The notes under the pieces are model-generated. The model saw only the letters and a list, made by a program, of their open reading frames with translations. It had not been told where the DNA came from and did not search any database. From CAYRGG01 sp964423745 (GTDB lineage: Bacteria > Pseudomonadota > Gammaproteobacteria > Competibacterales > Competibacteraceae): 64,000 nucleotides of DNA. The stretch's first letter is position 1. Every line of letters starts with the position of its first letter. Shown here one piece after another: positions 34,190-42,985 of this stretch. The DNA lies in the NCBI GenBank assembly GCA_964423745.1, contig CAYRGG010000016.1, forward strand, positions 13,543 to 77,542, given 5' to 3'. The translations under genes were made by a program, and so were the position numbers.

Positions 34190-34591
34190 TGAATCCTCAA
34201 CTCCTTGAGGGCTTTTGCTAAAAAGCGTGATTGCTTTGCAGCAACTTCCTCTCGACTACAATGATTAACAAATTTTTAGCTGAATCTTGTAAAGCATTTT
34301 TTATGCCGCACAGCATCTGTTTTGCCGGGTTAAAAAACTATGTTTTTGAAATTTAATAAAATTAACATCAAATACTGCTTTGATTACTCACCTACCACCG
34401 CTGTATTTGAAGCGTGTTTTGAGGGTCTTATCTGTGTCTCCAGGACATGGAAACGTCAAAAAATTATCACAAGTGACTAAAAGGGACACCAGGCTAACCG
34501 AGCGCTAGAAAACGCAGGTATGGGAAACTAACCCCTTAAACAAACGCTAAGCTAGATTGCAATACGGCAGTAGACAGGTATTATAAGAAAT
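34190..34591. promoter_or_regulatory. Upstream region of the Pil-Chp cluster
   Basis: 402 bp between leftward pilG and the rightward DUF433 gene, with no plausible gene. It must contain the promoter for the whole pil cluster. I see AT-rich segments around 34260-34390 and no clear hairpin, but cannot pick a reliable -35/-10 pair. Confidence 0.4.
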
Positions 34592-34926
34592 ATGAGTAAA
34601 GAAATTATTCCATCAAATCTATTGACTCGTACTCCACAGGGTACTTGGCGTATCACCGATACCCGAGTGTCACTTGATAGTGTCGTTGCGGCTTTCTGGG
34701 CTGGGTCTACACCAGAGGAAATCTGTCAAGATTTTCCATCACTGTCTCTTGTCCAAGTTTACAGCACCATCGCATACTACCTTTCCCATCAAGAGCAACT
34801 TGATCACTGCAAAAACAAGCTGCTGAGCAGCTACGCCAGCAGCTGGAAACGCGCCATAGCGATGAGCTAATTAATTTGCGAAAACGATTACTGTCCTACC
34901 GAAAATCTCAAAAGACGCTAGCATAG
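34592..34926 (+). pseudogene. DUF433 protein gene with a C-terminal frameshift
   Basis: The first 70 codons encode a typical DUF433 domain, known mainly as an antitoxin-like DNA-binding protein: TRTPQGTWRITDTRVSLDSVV, then AFWAGSTPEEICQDFPSLSLV and YSTIAYYLSHQEQLD. After GATCAC at 34802-34807 this frame turns into unrelated residues and stops at 34870. Reading the other frame from 34807 gives a plausible tail LQKQAAEQLRQQLETRHSDE, ending RKSQKTLA at 34926. A net loss of one base (modulo three) explains this. No PIN-like toxin follows, so it is an orphan. Confidence 0.72.
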
Positions 34927-34948
34927 TTTATGCTTTGGGTTCGATAGC

Positions 34949-35839
34949 TCAATACACCTTTGGCATGCCAGGAGGACGGGTTTTAAAACGCTTATAGCCC
35001 CACAAATACTGTTCCGGCAGTCGCCAGACAGCCTGCTCAATAGCTACATTCATCGCTGCCACCGCGTTCTCTAACGATGTTTCTGCTATTATCTTCGGCA
35101 ATGGCTGTAGATGAATCTTAAACCCTTTTCCCCGGCTCAAGCGCTCGGCATAGGTGAGAAAAACGGGTGCGCCAGTGCGTATGGCAAGCCGCGCCACTAA
35201 GGTCATGGTATTTGCCGAGAGTCCAAAGAACGGGGTAAACAAACCTTTATCGCGACCGGGGTCTTGGTCGGGTAACACACCTAACAGGGTGTTTTCGTTC
35301 AACGCTTGAAACAAACTACGTACACCGCGCCGATCCGTGGTTACAAGCCGTGCGCCGAAACGCCCACGACCCGCACAAATCAATGGATCGAGTCCTAGAC
35401 GATTGAACCGATATAAAATAGTCATGGGGTACTGGCCGGAGTAGTAAAGTCCCGCTAATTCCCAGCTTCCCAAATGGGGGGTAATGAGAATAGCGCCTTG
35501 GCCTTGAGTAAGCGCTGCTGACAATACCTCGTGATCTTCAGCTTCCTTTACAAAACCTTCTAAGCGCTTTCTGTCCCAGTACCATATAGGGCCTAATTCC
35601 AGCAGTCCCTTGCTGGTCTCCACTAAACTTTTGCGCAGCAGACGACGCCGCGCTGCGGTTGACCAATCTGGGAAGCAAAGACATAGATTAATGTGTGCGA
35701 TGCGTCGCGTCGAATTGGGAATCAGCCAGAGCAAATAACCCAGCAGCACACCCATGCTATGAACGACAGGCAAAGGTAAACAGGCTGTGAGACGCAATAA
35801 TCCGTTAACTAGAATCCGGGGTATGATCGCTGAGGTCAT
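34949..35839 (-). CDS. Lipid A biosynthesis lauroyl/myristoyl acyltransferase (LpxL/HtrB family)
   Basis: 296 residues. The catalytic HX4E motif is at 122-127 (TPHLGSWELAG), and the phosphopantetheine/acyl-carrier contacts GVLPDQDPG and FTPFFGLSANT follow. An N-terminal membrane segment (about 12-40) anchors it to the inner face of the inner membrane. It transfers an acyl chain to Kdo2-lipid IVA or a similar acceptor. LpxL and LpxM cannot be separated here. The start lies within the DUF2007 gene, overlapping by 35 bp. Confidence 0.88.
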   Translation of the reverse strand: MTSAIIPRILVNGLLRLTACLPLPVVHSMGVLLGYLLWLIPNSTRRIAHINLCLCFPDWSTAARRRLLRKSLVETSKGLLELGPIWYWDRKRLEGFVKEAEDHEVLSAALTQGQGAILITPHLGSWELAGLYYSGQYPMTILYRFNRLGLDPLICAGRGRFGARLVTTDRRGVRSLFQALNENTLLGVLPDQDPGRDKGLFTPFFGLSANTMTLVARLAIRTGAPVFLTYAERLSRGKGFKIHLQPLPKIIAETSLENAVAAMNVAIEQAVWRLPEQYLWGYKRFKTRPPGMPKVY

Positions 35840-36065
35840 CTAGATCATGGGAAAAGTCCTGTTCGAGAATAGCGCGGGCCCGGTCGGCATCCTGGGCTTG
35901 CACCTGCACCTTAATACCGCCGACAGCGATACTGTAAAGCCAATCCGTTTGCACCAGATGTTGATCGGCCAAACGGCACTGAATACCCTCCGTTAGCAGG
36001 CGTCCTTTGGCGATTTCCGCGTCAGGCAAAAAGTCAAAGGTGGCCACGGTCACTATGGAATTCAT
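35805..36065 (-). CDS. DUF2007 protein
   Basis: 86 residues: VTVATFDFLPDAEIAKGRLL, then LADQHLVQTDWLYSIAVGGIKVQVQ. The DUF2007 fold is described as a putative signal transducer, with no known mechanism. The C-terminus is acidic (HDLDDLSDHTPDSS). It is cotranscribed with mlaA upstream (10 bp gap) and the acyltransferase downstream, so an envelope-lipid context is likely. Confidence 0.75.
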   Translation of the reverse strand: MNSIVTVATFDFLPDAEIAKGRLLTEGIQCRLADQHLVQTDWLYSIAVGGIKVQVQAQDADRARAILEQDFSHDLDDLSDHTPDSS

Positions 36066-36075
36066 CGTTGCTTCC

Positions 36076-36870
36076 TCAATTTAGATCGTCATCTAAATCT
36101 TCATCCAGAAGGTCGTCGATGTCCTGGAAATCTTCGTCGTCGTCAAAATCTAATTCGGGTTCCGGGGGATTACCGTCGTAAACCAAATTACGACGTCGTT
36201 GCAGAAAAGCCTGGCGTTGAAAACTATAAGGGTCGATCTGGCTGTCAGCAAAGGCACGCTCGACGCGCAGCAAATTAGCACGGATATCCACAATCTCGAC
36301 GCTACGTGCGGCGACTAAAGTACCCACTGAGGGATCCAGGTAAGTGACGGGGTCTGCAAGTCGATCCACCGGAATGCTCCATACATCCCGTGTCGTACTA
36401 GGGCCTAATAACGGAAGCACCAAGTAGTAACCTTCGCCTACCCCCCAATAGCCTAGGGTTTGGCCAAAGTCCTCATCATTTTTGGGAAGATCCATGTGAC
36501 TGGCGACGTCAAAGAAACCCAAGATGCCAAAGGTGGTGTTGTAAACAATGCGGCTGGTATCCATTAACGCTTGTTTGGGTTTAAGTTGCAGTAGATCGTT
36601 AGCTACCACGGCCACATCTTCTAGGTTACTAAAAAAATTAGTGATACCTTGGTCGATAATTTCTGGGGTGATATAGTCGTAACCCTGAGCCACCGGTTTG
36701 AGGACCGCCTTATCAAGGGTATCGTTAACCTTAAACATAAAGCGATTATAGGGTTCCAGGGGATCTGCATCGGTGCGCATAATCTCTTCAGTAGACGCAC
36801 AGCCAAACAACAAAACAAGCATGCTGAACACGATGAGGAACCTAAAAAAACGAAATTTATCGATTGTCAT
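36076..36870 (-). CDS. mlaA: MlaA (VacJ) phospholipid-retrograde lipoprotein
   Basis: Outer-membrane lipoprotein that removes phospholipids from the outer leaflet with the Mla ABC transporter. It has 264 residues with a signal peptide ending VLLFGC and lipidated Cys24. Family blocks are DPLEPYNRFMFKVNDTLDK, DFGQTLGYWGVGEGYYLVLP and GPSTTRD. The last 25 residues are almost entirely acidic (DFDDDEDFQDIDDLLDEDL), which I do not expect for MlaA and which echoes the acidic tail of the CheW protein at 23.2 kb. The mla transporter genes are not here. Confidence 0.93.
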   Translation of the reverse strand: MTIDKFRFFRFLIVFSMLVLLFGCASTEEIMRTDADPLEPYNRFMFKVNDTLDKAVLKPVAQGYDYITPEIIDQGITNFFSNLEDVAVVANDLLQLKPKQALMDTSRIVYNTTFGILGFFDVASHMDLPKNDEDFGQTLGYWGVGEGYYLVLPLLGPSTTRDVWSIPVDRLADPVTYLDPSVGTLVAARSVEIVDIRANLLRVERAFADSQIDPYSFQRQAFLQRRRNLVYDGNPPEPELDFDDDEDFQDIDDLLDEDLDDDLN

Positions 36871-37036
36871 GAATCACCTGCATTGAACAAAATGCTCGTC
36901 CGCGAATCGAGAGCAGGCTTATCCTAACTGATTTCAGGTATTCCTATCACGATATAGGGTCTTAAAATGCGCAAAAAACCTTCGCCCAAGAGGAAATGAC
37001 CGCCACATGATTAATATGCTGACCTTGATAATAGGC

Positions 37037-37066
37037 AAAAAAAACCGAGACAAAAACTGCCTCGGT
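37037..37066 (-). terminator. Strong minus-strand Rho-independent terminator with no obvious gene
   Basis: Read leftward, ACCGAGGCA-GTTTT-TGTCTCGGT forms a stem (37044-37066) with one mismatch and then runs directly into eight Ts (37037-37044). No leftward coding gene lies between it and leuA, so it may end a small RNA transcribed from about 37100-37350. Upstream on the same strand is a pair of short direct repeats (GTGCTTCTCTTGTGTGTGCT region), AT-rich and gene-free. Confidence 0.6.
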
Positions 37067-37365
37067 AAAAGAAGCTACCCTTGGTTTAAGAGAAGCACAC
37101 ACAAGAGAAGCACAAAATGGAGTTACAAGCTCATGAATACGACTAGCGATTCATGTGCACTTCAACATGATACAATTCTAATGCCAATTTTAAAATTTAT
37201 TTAAAATTCATAATTTTAGTTATTCTCTAAATAAAATAGAAAAAAAAGTTTATCGTCTTTGCCGCTTTTTTGGCGTCACCACAAATCACATCGCCAATAA
37301 TTTGACTTGTAGCCTATTACTGTGTCTTGACTAGGTCATCAATTACCGCTAACCTGCGCAGTATT

Positions 37366-37661
37366 ATGAAACAGTTCTTATATCAATGTTATCGACTACG
37401 ACTAATTAACCCGGCCTCCTAAATAGAGTAGTGCCGGGTTAAAAGCGTTTTTCGTTTTTTCATTGTAGTAAGGATTGCAAAACCCTATGTCAAATTTCCC
37501 TTCAAAGTCCCTTAATGGGGTTCACATACCAGCATTTGCTGCTGTAGACGAACCTTTCATACTCTTCATGGGCATTTTTTTCTCCCTTGCCTTGCCACGA
37601 CTACTTTGCGGTCGTCGGGTTTAGCGGCTACCCGATGACCGTATGCGCGCCGCGCTGTTAA
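37366..37661 (+). promoter_or_regulatory. Structured leader upstream of leuA (possible leucine attenuator)
   Basis: Two short frames and two hairpins precede leuA. Frame one (37366-37422) is MKQFLYQCYRLRLINPAS with rare CTA Leu codons in an R-L-R-L run; it ends inside hairpin TTAACCCGGC (37406-37415) with GCCGGGTTAA (37433-37442), followed by a split T run (to 37461). Frame two (37568-37624) is MGIFFSLALPRLLCGRRV; its stop lies in the loop after CGGTCGTCGGGT (37609-37620), whose partner is ACCCGATGACCG (37630-37641). Leu-rich short peptides beside hairpins suggest ribosome-mediated attenuation, but I cannot determine which hairpin terminates. Confidence 0.45.
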
Positions 37662-37712
37662 TTTTTCAAAACCATTTAGAAACAGATCATTTTACGTAGC
37701 GAGGAATACGCC

Positions 37713-39431
37713 ATGAAAATTAATGCCGCGCAAAAATACCGGCCTTTTCCACCCATACCATTGGCTGACCGTCAATGGCCAACCCGCGTGATGGACACAT
37801 CACCCACCTGGTGTAGCGTTGACCTGCGCGATGGTAATCAAGCTTTGGTGGAGCCCATGGGTATGGAACGCAAGTGCCAGATGTTCGATATGCTAGTGCA
37901 ATTGGGTTTTAAGGAAATCGAAGTGGGTTTTCCCGCCGCGTCCCAAACGGATTTTGATTTTGTACGCTTTTTGATCGAGAGCGAACGGATTTCCGAAGAC
38001 GTTAGCGTTCAAGTTCTTACCCAAGCCCGGGATCATCTCATTGAACGCACCTTTGCAGCCCTTGAAGGCGCTAAGCGGGCCATCGTGCATCTTTATAACT
38101 CCACGTCTACCCTGCAACGGCGCGTAGTGTTCGGTATGAACCGAGTTGACATCACCCGCATTGCCGTTAAAGGGGCACAACGCATCAAAGCCATCGCCGC
38201 TGATTATCCCGAGACCCAGTGGACATTTCAGTATTCTCCAGAAAGTTTTACCGGCACCGAATTGGATTTTGCCGTGGCTATTTGCGAGGCGGTGAATGAC
38301 GTTTGGCAACCGACTCCTGACAACAAAGTCATTTTGAATCTACCGGCAACGGTGGAAATGGCAACGCCTAATGTCTATGCCGACCAAATCGAGTGGTTCG
38401 CCCGTCATATCAGCCGACGGGATGGCGTCGTCATCAGTATTCATCCCCACAATGACCGAGGCACCGCCGTCGCTGCTGCGGAGCTGGCCATGCTGGCGGG
38501 CGCAGACCGGGTGGAGGGCACGTTATTTGGCAATGGCGAGCGCACCGGCAATGTGGATATTGTCACTTTAGCATTGAACCTTTTTACCCAAGGTGTTGAT
38601 CCTCATCTGGATCTTTCCGATATTAACGGGTTGGTTCGAACCACTGAATACTGTAATCAACTGCCAGTACATCCCCGTCACCCCTACGCCGGAGACTTGG
38701 TTTTCACCGCTTTTTCCGGTTCTCACCAGGACGCTATCAAGAAAGGCTTGGCGGCCAATACCGGCAACCCCGTTTGGGAAGTACCTTATTTGCCCATCGA
38801 TCCCGCCGACGTGGGCCGCACCTATGAAGCCGTAATTCGTATTAACAGCCAATCCGGTAAGGGTGGCGTTGCTTATGTCTTAGAGCAAGAACAGGGTCTC
38901 AAGCTGCCCCGTAGTCTGCAGATGGAGTTCAGTCAGGTGGTGCAAAAAGTCGCCGATACTACGGGGAAAGAACTGACCCCTACCGCTCTGTGGAGTACCT
39001 TTCAGGACGAGTATTTGGCAACCAAGGAACCCTTTGCACTGCTAGAACACCGAGACAATCCCAGTGGCATGATATTAGATAAGCTCACCGCCACTGTTTT
39101 GGAAAACGGTAAAGAGCGGATTATTGCCGGTTCCGGGAATGGTCCCATCGATGCCTTTGTAGACGCCATGAGTCACCACTGTAGTCTGACGATTCGGGTT
39201 GCGGACTACCATGAACACGCTATTGGCGCCGGTGCAGACGCCAGGGCTGTAGCCTATGTGGAGATCCAAGTGGCGGACAAACCTACCCTGTTTGGCGTTG
39301 GTATCCATGAAAATATTGTGACCGCTTCATTACGAGCCGTAGTTAGCGCTCTCAACCGCGCTGTAGCACAAGGTGTAAACTTGGACCAGGAAAAGCATTC
39401 TGATGAAGTCCGAGCTGTGATGGGGGGATGA
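37713..39431 (+). CDS. leuA: 2-isopropylmalate synthase (LeuA type 2)
   Basis: Condenses acetyl-CoA with 2-oxoisovalerate, the first step of leucine synthesis. The 572 residues are the length of the type 2 branch (mycobacteria and some proteobacteria), longer than enteric LeuA. SVDLRDGNQAL (DRDGNQ-type metal block) and ISIHPHNDRGTAVAA (His-x-His metal motif) lie in the TIM barrel. The C-terminal regulatory domain, with GVGIHENIVTASLRAVVSAL near the end, is present, so feedback by leucine is likely. A GAGGAA Shine-Dalgarno precedes the ATG. Confidence 0.97.
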   Translation: MKINAAQKYRPFPPIPLADRQWPTRVMDTSPTWCSVDLRDGNQALVEPMGMERKCQMFDMLVQLGFKEIEVGFPAASQTDFDFVRFLIESERISEDVSVQVLTQARDHLIERTFAALEGAKRAIVHLYNSTSTLQRRVVFGMNRVDITRIAVKGAQRIKAIAADYPETQWTFQYSPESFTGTELDFAVAICEAVNDVWQPTPDNKVILNLPATVEMATPNVYADQIEWFARHISRRDGVVISIHPHNDRGTAVAAAELAMLAGADRVEGTLFGNGERTGNVDIVTLALNLFTQGVDPHLDLSDINGLVRTTEYCNQLPVHPRHPYAGDLVFTAFSGSHQDAIKKGLAANTGNPVWEVPYLPIDPADVGRTYEAVIRINSQSGKGGVAYVLEQEQGLKLPRSLQMEFSQVVQKVADTTGKELTPTALWSTFQDEYLATKEPFALLEHRDNPSGMILDKLTATVLENGKERIIAGSGNGPIDAFVDAMSHHCSLTIRVADYHEHAIGAGADARAVAYVEIQVADKPTLFGVGIHENIVTASLRAVVSALNRAVAQGVNLDQEKHSDEVRAVMGG

Positions 39432-39441
39432 GTTCACATTT

Positions 39442-39480
39442 AATGGATGGGTTAGGGTCTAGGCACCTAACCCATCCATT
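39442..39480. terminator. Bidirectional terminator between leuA and cls
   Basis: Perfect 15-bp stem AATGGATGGGTTAGG (39442-39456) pairing with CCTAACCCATCCATT (39466-39480), loop of nine bases. It sits between two convergent stop codons, so it can end both transcripts. Confidence 0.8.
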
Positions 39481-40920
39481 TTATAAATAAGGCGAAAACA
39501 ACCACGCTATGGCATCTCGGGTTCTAATAACCAACGCTCGTCTCTCGATATCCTCAAGAAAAATCTCCTGGGATTGCACAAGCAGGTTTTCCACATGGTT
39601 TGTCAAAAGGGCCGAGAAAGCTTCGTCATACACCTCGATGGCTAACTCAAAGTTTAGCCGCAGGCTACGGGAGTCGATGTTAGCGGAACCGATTTGGGTG
39701 TAGTGGTTATCCACTAAAAACAGTTTGGTATGGGCAAAGGGAGGGGGTTGATAATACACCCGCACACCCCAGCGTAACAGTTGCCAGAGCATATTACGGG
39801 TAGCCCAGTGGACAAAAGGTAAATTGTTTTTTGCTGGCAAAATAATAGTGACCTGTACACCCCGCAAAGCGGCTGCTTGGAGGGCTACGATAATTTCTAG
39901 AGATGGCAAAAAATAAGGTGTTACGATGACAATCCGCTTACGGGCCAAGGCGATAGCACCCACCAGAATAGTCGCTAATCGACCCAAATCTTCATTAGGC
40001 CCGTCAACAATGGTTCGACAAATGGCATTGCCGGAAAAATCCGTAACCGTCGTTGTGGTGGGCGGGGCAATATATTCACCCGTGACAAACCCCCAATCGG
40101 ATAGAAATACCTGCGCCATGTCTTCAACCACGGGTCCCGTCAAGCGAAAATGAATGTCTTTAGTGCCGTGACGATTTGTCTCTCCCTCCACTAGATGGCG
40201 GCCACCTATATTCATACCGCCGGTAAAACCCACCTGACTATCAGCGACGAGAATTTTGCGGTGGTTACGCAAATTGATATGCACAGAGGGGGGAAGCAGC
40301 GTGGGCGGTAAAAAACGCGCCATGGGTAATCCATGTTGCTTAAGTAAGGCCCCGATGCGCGGCAAACCGTACCATTCCCCCACGCCGTCGATCATCACCT
40401 TAACATCCACGCCCCGCTGGGCGGCTTCAGCTAGCGCATCTACAAAACGTTTTCCGACTTTATCGGAAGTAAACAGATAGGTGGTGAGGTATAGTCGATG
40501 ACGGGCGTTTGCGATGGCTTCCAGCATAGCAGGATAGGCTTGTTCGCCGTTATACAACGGTTCGATTCGGTTACCGCTGGTTAGAGGCCGACCGGTGACC
40601 GCATCGGACATACGGGTTAACTCCCGCAGGTGGGAGGGTACGGGCAGAGTGGTAGGCGGTACCACATGGACATCTTCAGAGCGCTCGTAGGCCACATGAA
40701 GATGAAAATCGGAACGCTGATCTAAAACTTTGGCACGGGTTTGTACGCGATTAATACCGAATAGACAATAAAATATGGCGCCAGCGAAGGGAAATGTTAA
40801 ACACACGGCGATCCAACCTAGGGCAGAGCGCGGGTTAGATTTATAGAGCAGCGCATGACCTGCCGTGGCAAAACCTGCCGAGGTATGAATCGCAACCAGC
40901 AGCCAGTTTATAAAATCCAT
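39481..40920 (-). CDS. cls: Cardiolipin synthase
   Basis: 479 residues. Two N-terminal membrane segments (about 1-25 and 32-52) are followed by two phospholipase D motifs: H-x-K-x4-D in NHRKILVADSQVGFTGG and again in AHTKLFLVDNHYTQIGSANID. The enzyme joins two phosphatidylglycerols to form cardiolipin at the inner membrane. Its first base overlaps the upstream tspO stop. It is convergent with leuA. Confidence 0.96.
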   Translation of the reverse strand: MDFINWLLVAIHTSAGFATAGHALLYKSNPRSALGWIAVCLTFPFAGAIFYCLFGINRVQTRAKVLDQRSDFHLHVAYERSEDVHVVPPTTLPVPSHLRELTRMSDAVTGRPLTSGNRIEPLYNGEQAYPAMLEAIANARHRLYLTTYLFTSDKVGKRFVDALAEAAQRGVDVKVMIDGVGEWYGLPRIGALLKQHGLPMARFLPPTLLPPSVHINLRNHRKILVADSQVGFTGGMNIGGRHLVEGETNRHGTKDIHFRLTGPVVEDMAQVFLSDWGFVTGEYIAPPTTTTVTDFSGNAICRTIVDGPNEDLGRLATILVGAIALARKRIVIVTPYFLPSLEIIVALQAAALRGVQVTIILPAKNNLPFVHWATRNMLWQLLRWGVRVYYQPPPFAHTKLFLVDNHYTQIGSANIDSRSLRLNFELAIEVYDEAFSALLTNHVENLLVQSQEIFLEDIERRALVIRTRDAIAWLFSPYL

Positions 40921-41411
40921 TATGGGTTTATCAGCCAGATGGCAATATTAAGACTCGCAGCATAACTCACCCAGATTAAATAGGGCGCCAATAACCAGCC
41001 AGCAAGGGGGCGCTGGCGCCAGAACGCAATGAGGGTTGCTAACAAGATACCCCATAGCAATAAAATATCTACCAGACCTAATAGGATGTTCTGCAACCCG
41101 AAAAAAAACCAAGACCATAGCCCATTGAATAGTAGCTGTAATAAAAACAGAGCAAGGGCCAAGGGAGCTTGCGTAAAACCCTTTTGCGACCATACTAACC
41201 AAGCGGCCACCCCCATCATGGCATACAGGATTGTCCATACTGGTGGAAACAGCCAACTCGGCGGTGTCCAGGGCGGCTTAGCCAATTGTGCATACCAATC
41301 TCCAGGGGAAAATTGGGCGCCAAACCAGGCCACACCGAAACACAGCGCTAGCCATGGAATTAACGTGAACCAATTTAGTGGCTTATGATTTTTAGACATC
41401 AACAAATCCAT
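40920..41411 (-). CDS. TspO/MBR-family membrane protein
   Basis: 163 residues and five predicted transmembrane helices. Landmarks are WYAQLAKPPWTPPSWLFPPVWTILY and LQLLFNGLWSWFFFGL. Family members bind porphyrins and sterols. In some bacteria TspO modulates photosynthesis or stress responses. The start may be ATG 41411 or ATG 41399 (MSKNHKPLNWF); neither has a strong Shine-Dalgarno. The stop overlaps the cls start. Confidence 0.9.
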   Translation of the reverse strand: MDLLMSKNHKPLNWFTLIPWLALCFGVAWFGAQFSPGDWYAQLAKPPWTPPSWLFPPVWTILYAMMGVAAWLVWSQKGFTQAPLALALFLLQLLFNGLWSWFFFGLQNILLGLVDILLLWGILLATLIAFWRQRPLAGWLLAPYLIWVSYAASLNIAIWLINP

Positions 41412-41743
41412 CTAGGAAACGGTGTTACAGAGTATAAAAGCCATCCGCTTAAAGCAACACAGACTCGGTTGCAAAGATGAACCCGTTTACCCCCTGAAAT
41501 TGATAGAATTGCACCTGACTTTGGTAAAAATCCAGCAATAGAAACCCAGGTATGTGTCGTGACGTTTCTGGATATCACGCTACAGTTAGTTGAATTACGG
41601 ATTGCCATGTAAGACCGTAACTACATAAGCTGGCGAAATAATCTGGAACAGATTTCTATGAAGATTGCTGAATGTGGTACTTTAATTTTTCCGTGATCTT
41701 AAAATCAATTTATCGGCTATGCATTCATTAAGAGGTATTATCT
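41412..41743. promoter_or_regulatory. Intergenic region before fda
   Basis: 332 bp between leftward tspO and rightward fda. No gene with a plausible start is seen; short open frames here have no recognisable family. The fda side has AGAGG before the ATG. I see no repeat. Confidence 0.35.
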
Positions 41744-42643
41744 ATGACTTCACAAACTCAACGGGACATGTTTGAAAAAGTAAAGTCCGAAAATGGATTT
41801 ATTGCGGCGTTGGATCAAAGCGGCGGAAGCACCCCCAAAGCGTTGCGTATGTATGGCGTCGAGGAATCCGCCTACAGCAATGATGAAGAAATGTTTACGC
41901 GGGTGCATGAAATGCGCACTCGTCTCATCACCAGCAGCGCTTTCACCGGCGAGCGGATTCTAGGTGCCATTTTATTTGAGGATACATTAGAAAAAGAGAT
42001 TGAAGGCAAGTCATCTGCACACTATTTATGGCAGGCAAAACGGATAGTGCCTTTCCTTAAAGTGGATCAGGGTCTTGCCGCGGAGCAAAACGGTGTGCAG
42101 TTGATGAAACCGATTCCTGACTTGGATGACCTGCTGGCTAAGGCAAATGCTCAGGACGTGTTTGGGACTAAAATGCGTTCGGTCATTAAGCTAGCAAATG
42201 GGGAGGGGATTAAACAAATCGTCCAGCAGCAGTTTGAGATCGGTAAACAAATATTAGCGGCGGGTTTAATACCCATTCTGGAGCCGGAGGTGGATATTCA
42301 TAGCCCCGAGAAAGCGGAAGCGGAGACTTTACTAAAAGCTGAAATTTCGGCGCACCTGGATGCATTGCCGGATGACCAAGTGGTTATGTTGAAGCTGACG
42401 CTACCGACAGAAGCTAATTTTTACCGGGAGCTTATCGAACATCCCAAGGTGCTCAAGGTGGTTGCCTTATCGGGTGGTTACAGCCGCGAAGAGGCCAATG
42501 CCAAGTTGACTGAAAACAATGACATGATCGCCAGCTTCTCCCGGGCATTGACGGAAGGTTTGTCGGCTCAGCAGTCGGATAAAGAATTTGACGCCATGTT
42601 GGACAAAGCGATTGAAAACATCTATCAAGCCTCTTTGACGTAA
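41744..42643 (+). CDS. fda: Fructose-bisphosphate aldolase, class I (short)
   Basis: Cleaves fructose 1,6-bisphosphate via a Schiff base, without metal. It has 299 residues, close to the short bacterial class I family. GFIAALDQSGGSTPKALRMYG opens the barrel, then IVPFLKVDQGL and LIPILEPEVDIHS. The catalytic lysine is probably in VVMLKLTLP (residue 217 or so). This cofactor-free form is less common than class II in gammaproteobacteria. It is a single gene followed by two hairpins. Confidence 0.94.
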   Translation: MTSQTQRDMFEKVKSENGFIAALDQSGGSTPKALRMYGVEESAYSNDEEMFTRVHEMRTRLITSSAFTGERILGAILFEDTLEKEIEGKSSAHYLWQAKRIVPFLKVDQGLAAEQNGVQLMKPIPDLDDLLAKANAQDVFGTKMRSVIKLANGEGIKQIVQQQFEIGKQILAAGLIPILEPEVDIHSPEKAEAETLLKAEISAHLDALPDDQVVMLKLTLPTEANFYRELIEHPKVLKVVALSGGYSREEANAKLTENNDMIASFSRALTEGLSAQQSDKEFDAMLDKAIENIYQASLT

Positions 42644-42678
42644 TAATCTTTGTTATACCTATGAACTTATTGCAGTGG

Positions 42679-42707
42679 AATCCGGGTTTATATTTTTTGC
42701 CCGGATT
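42679..42707 (+). terminator. Hairpin downstream of fda
   Basis: AATCCGGG (42679-42686) pairs with CCCGGATT (42700-42707), 36 bp after the fda stop. The loop is T-rich but no T run follows the stem, so termination is plausible but not certain. Confidence 0.5.
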
Positions 42708-42803
42708 TCGCTATCCTGCATCTCAGCAATTTCTCATCCAGATAGGTAAAAAATGTTTGCGCAACTTGTCCAAGTTGCAAAATGTCCTAAGTTATGTAGA
42801 TCA

Positions 42804-42847
42804 TTTTATTGTAAATGTTTCAAAAAATTGAAACATTTACAATAAAA
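42804..42847. repeat. Perfect 20-bp inverted repeat upstream of the DUF11 protein
   Basis: TTTTATTGTAAATGTTTCAA (42804-42823) and its exact reverse complement (42828-42847) surround a four-base AAAA loop. It is AT-rich and followed by a T run at 42852-42858. It could be a terminator for fda, an operator or an RNA stability element of the secreted-protein gene starting at 42986. Confidence 0.8.
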
Positions 42848-42985
42848 TAACTTTTTTTGCATTTGAGTGTAGCCACATGACAATCTATAAAAAATCAAGC
42901 AATACAAACAAAAGATAATCTTTTATGGCATTTCGGCCCGGTTTTTGCGTTGTTTGGATGGACAACTTGTTTAGGGGAAAAACCA

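Noticed and set aside
34930..34962. GGTTCGATAGC near 34940 as part of a tRNA
   Set aside because: No cloverleaf or acceptor stem surrounds it. I see no tRNA or rRNA anywhere in the window.
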